A stretch of DNA of 6,484 nucleotides, from NCBI GenBank assembly GCA_026985685.1, contig JALSQA010000463.1, positions 1-6,484 on the forward strand. Reading direction: 5' to 3'. Position 1 is the first letter of the stretch. The number at the start of each line of letters is the position of its first letter. This document shows, piece by piece, positions 6,430-6,484 of the stretch. Position numbers and translations under genes: made by a program. A model generated the notes under the pieces. That model searched no databases and had not been told where the DNA came from. It saw only the letters and a program-made list of their open reading frames with translations. Source of the DNA: Campylobacterales bacterium (GTDB lineage Bacteria > Campylobacterota > Campylobacteria > Campylobacterales > QNZT01).

Positions 6430-6484
6430 TTAATTATCCATATAAATTTGTAAAAAATATTATTGTAACATCTAAAGGGTATTT
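6430..6484 (-). promoter_or_regulatory. Upstream region and possible promoter of the AbiEii unit
   Basis: Reading on the - strand, this AT-rich stretch carries a possible -10 (TTATAT, at 6440-6445) with a GTTACA-like -35 about 18 nt before it, leading into a weak GGAT ribosome site. Base composition alone could produce these hexamers. On the + strand the last bases include AAAGGG (6474-6479), which may be the ribosome site of a gene starting just past the window; if so, this is a divergent promoter region. Confidence 0.35.
6440..6450. repeat. Right copy of the 11-bp inverted repeat flanking the AbiEii unit
   Basis: ATATAAATTTG is the exact reverse complement of bases 5450-5460. Extended to 6454, its reverse complement TTTACAAATTTATAT also matches 5483-5496 with one base gap. 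It overlaps the presumed promoter of the nucleotidyltransferase gene, so it may be promoter sequence, not an element end. Confidence 0.35.

Overview
The window looks like chromosomal DNA of a free-living Campylobacterota member (Sulfurimonas/Sulfurovum/Arcobacter-like). This is inferred from the AT-rich composition, tight gene packing, and the style of the signalling proteins (ESL and AEFV variants of EAL-domain motifs). No rRNA or other marker is present to fix the genus.

Bases 1-5446 are all on the + strand and read like a phosphate-related transport and signalling cluster. First comes the C-terminal part of a TonB-dependent outer-membrane receptor, cut by the window start. Then, 17 nt later with a strong ribosome binding site, comes an OmpR/PhoB-type response regulator. 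After a 93-nt AT-rich gap with a palindrome and a possible promoter comes a 612-aa membrane protein with degenerate GGDEF and apparently intact EAL domains. Next are pstC and pstA, overlapping by 4 nt, the two membrane permeases of the high-affinity phosphate ABC importer. pstS (periplasmic binding protein), pstB (ATPase), phoU and any histidine kinase are all absent from the visible sequence.

Bases 5504-6429 hold a very AT-rich two-gene unit on the - strand, convergent to pstA. It encodes an AbiEii/AbiGii-type nucleotidyltransferase (toxin family), followed with a 4-nt overlap by a 79-aa partner that is a candidate antitoxin. The unit sits where pstB often lies. It is flanked by short AT-rich inverted repeats, and a Shine-Dalgarno-like AAAGGG lies at the very right edge. 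One reading is a small defence or toxin-antitoxin cargo inserted after pstA.

How the parts could work together (inference): the receptor would bring a substrate across the outer membrane, PstCA would import phosphate across the inner membrane, and the response regulator would control the cluster. The GGDEF/EAL protein would link a membrane-sensed signal to cyclic-di-GMP degradation. The toxin-antitoxin-like pair is probably functionally unrelated.
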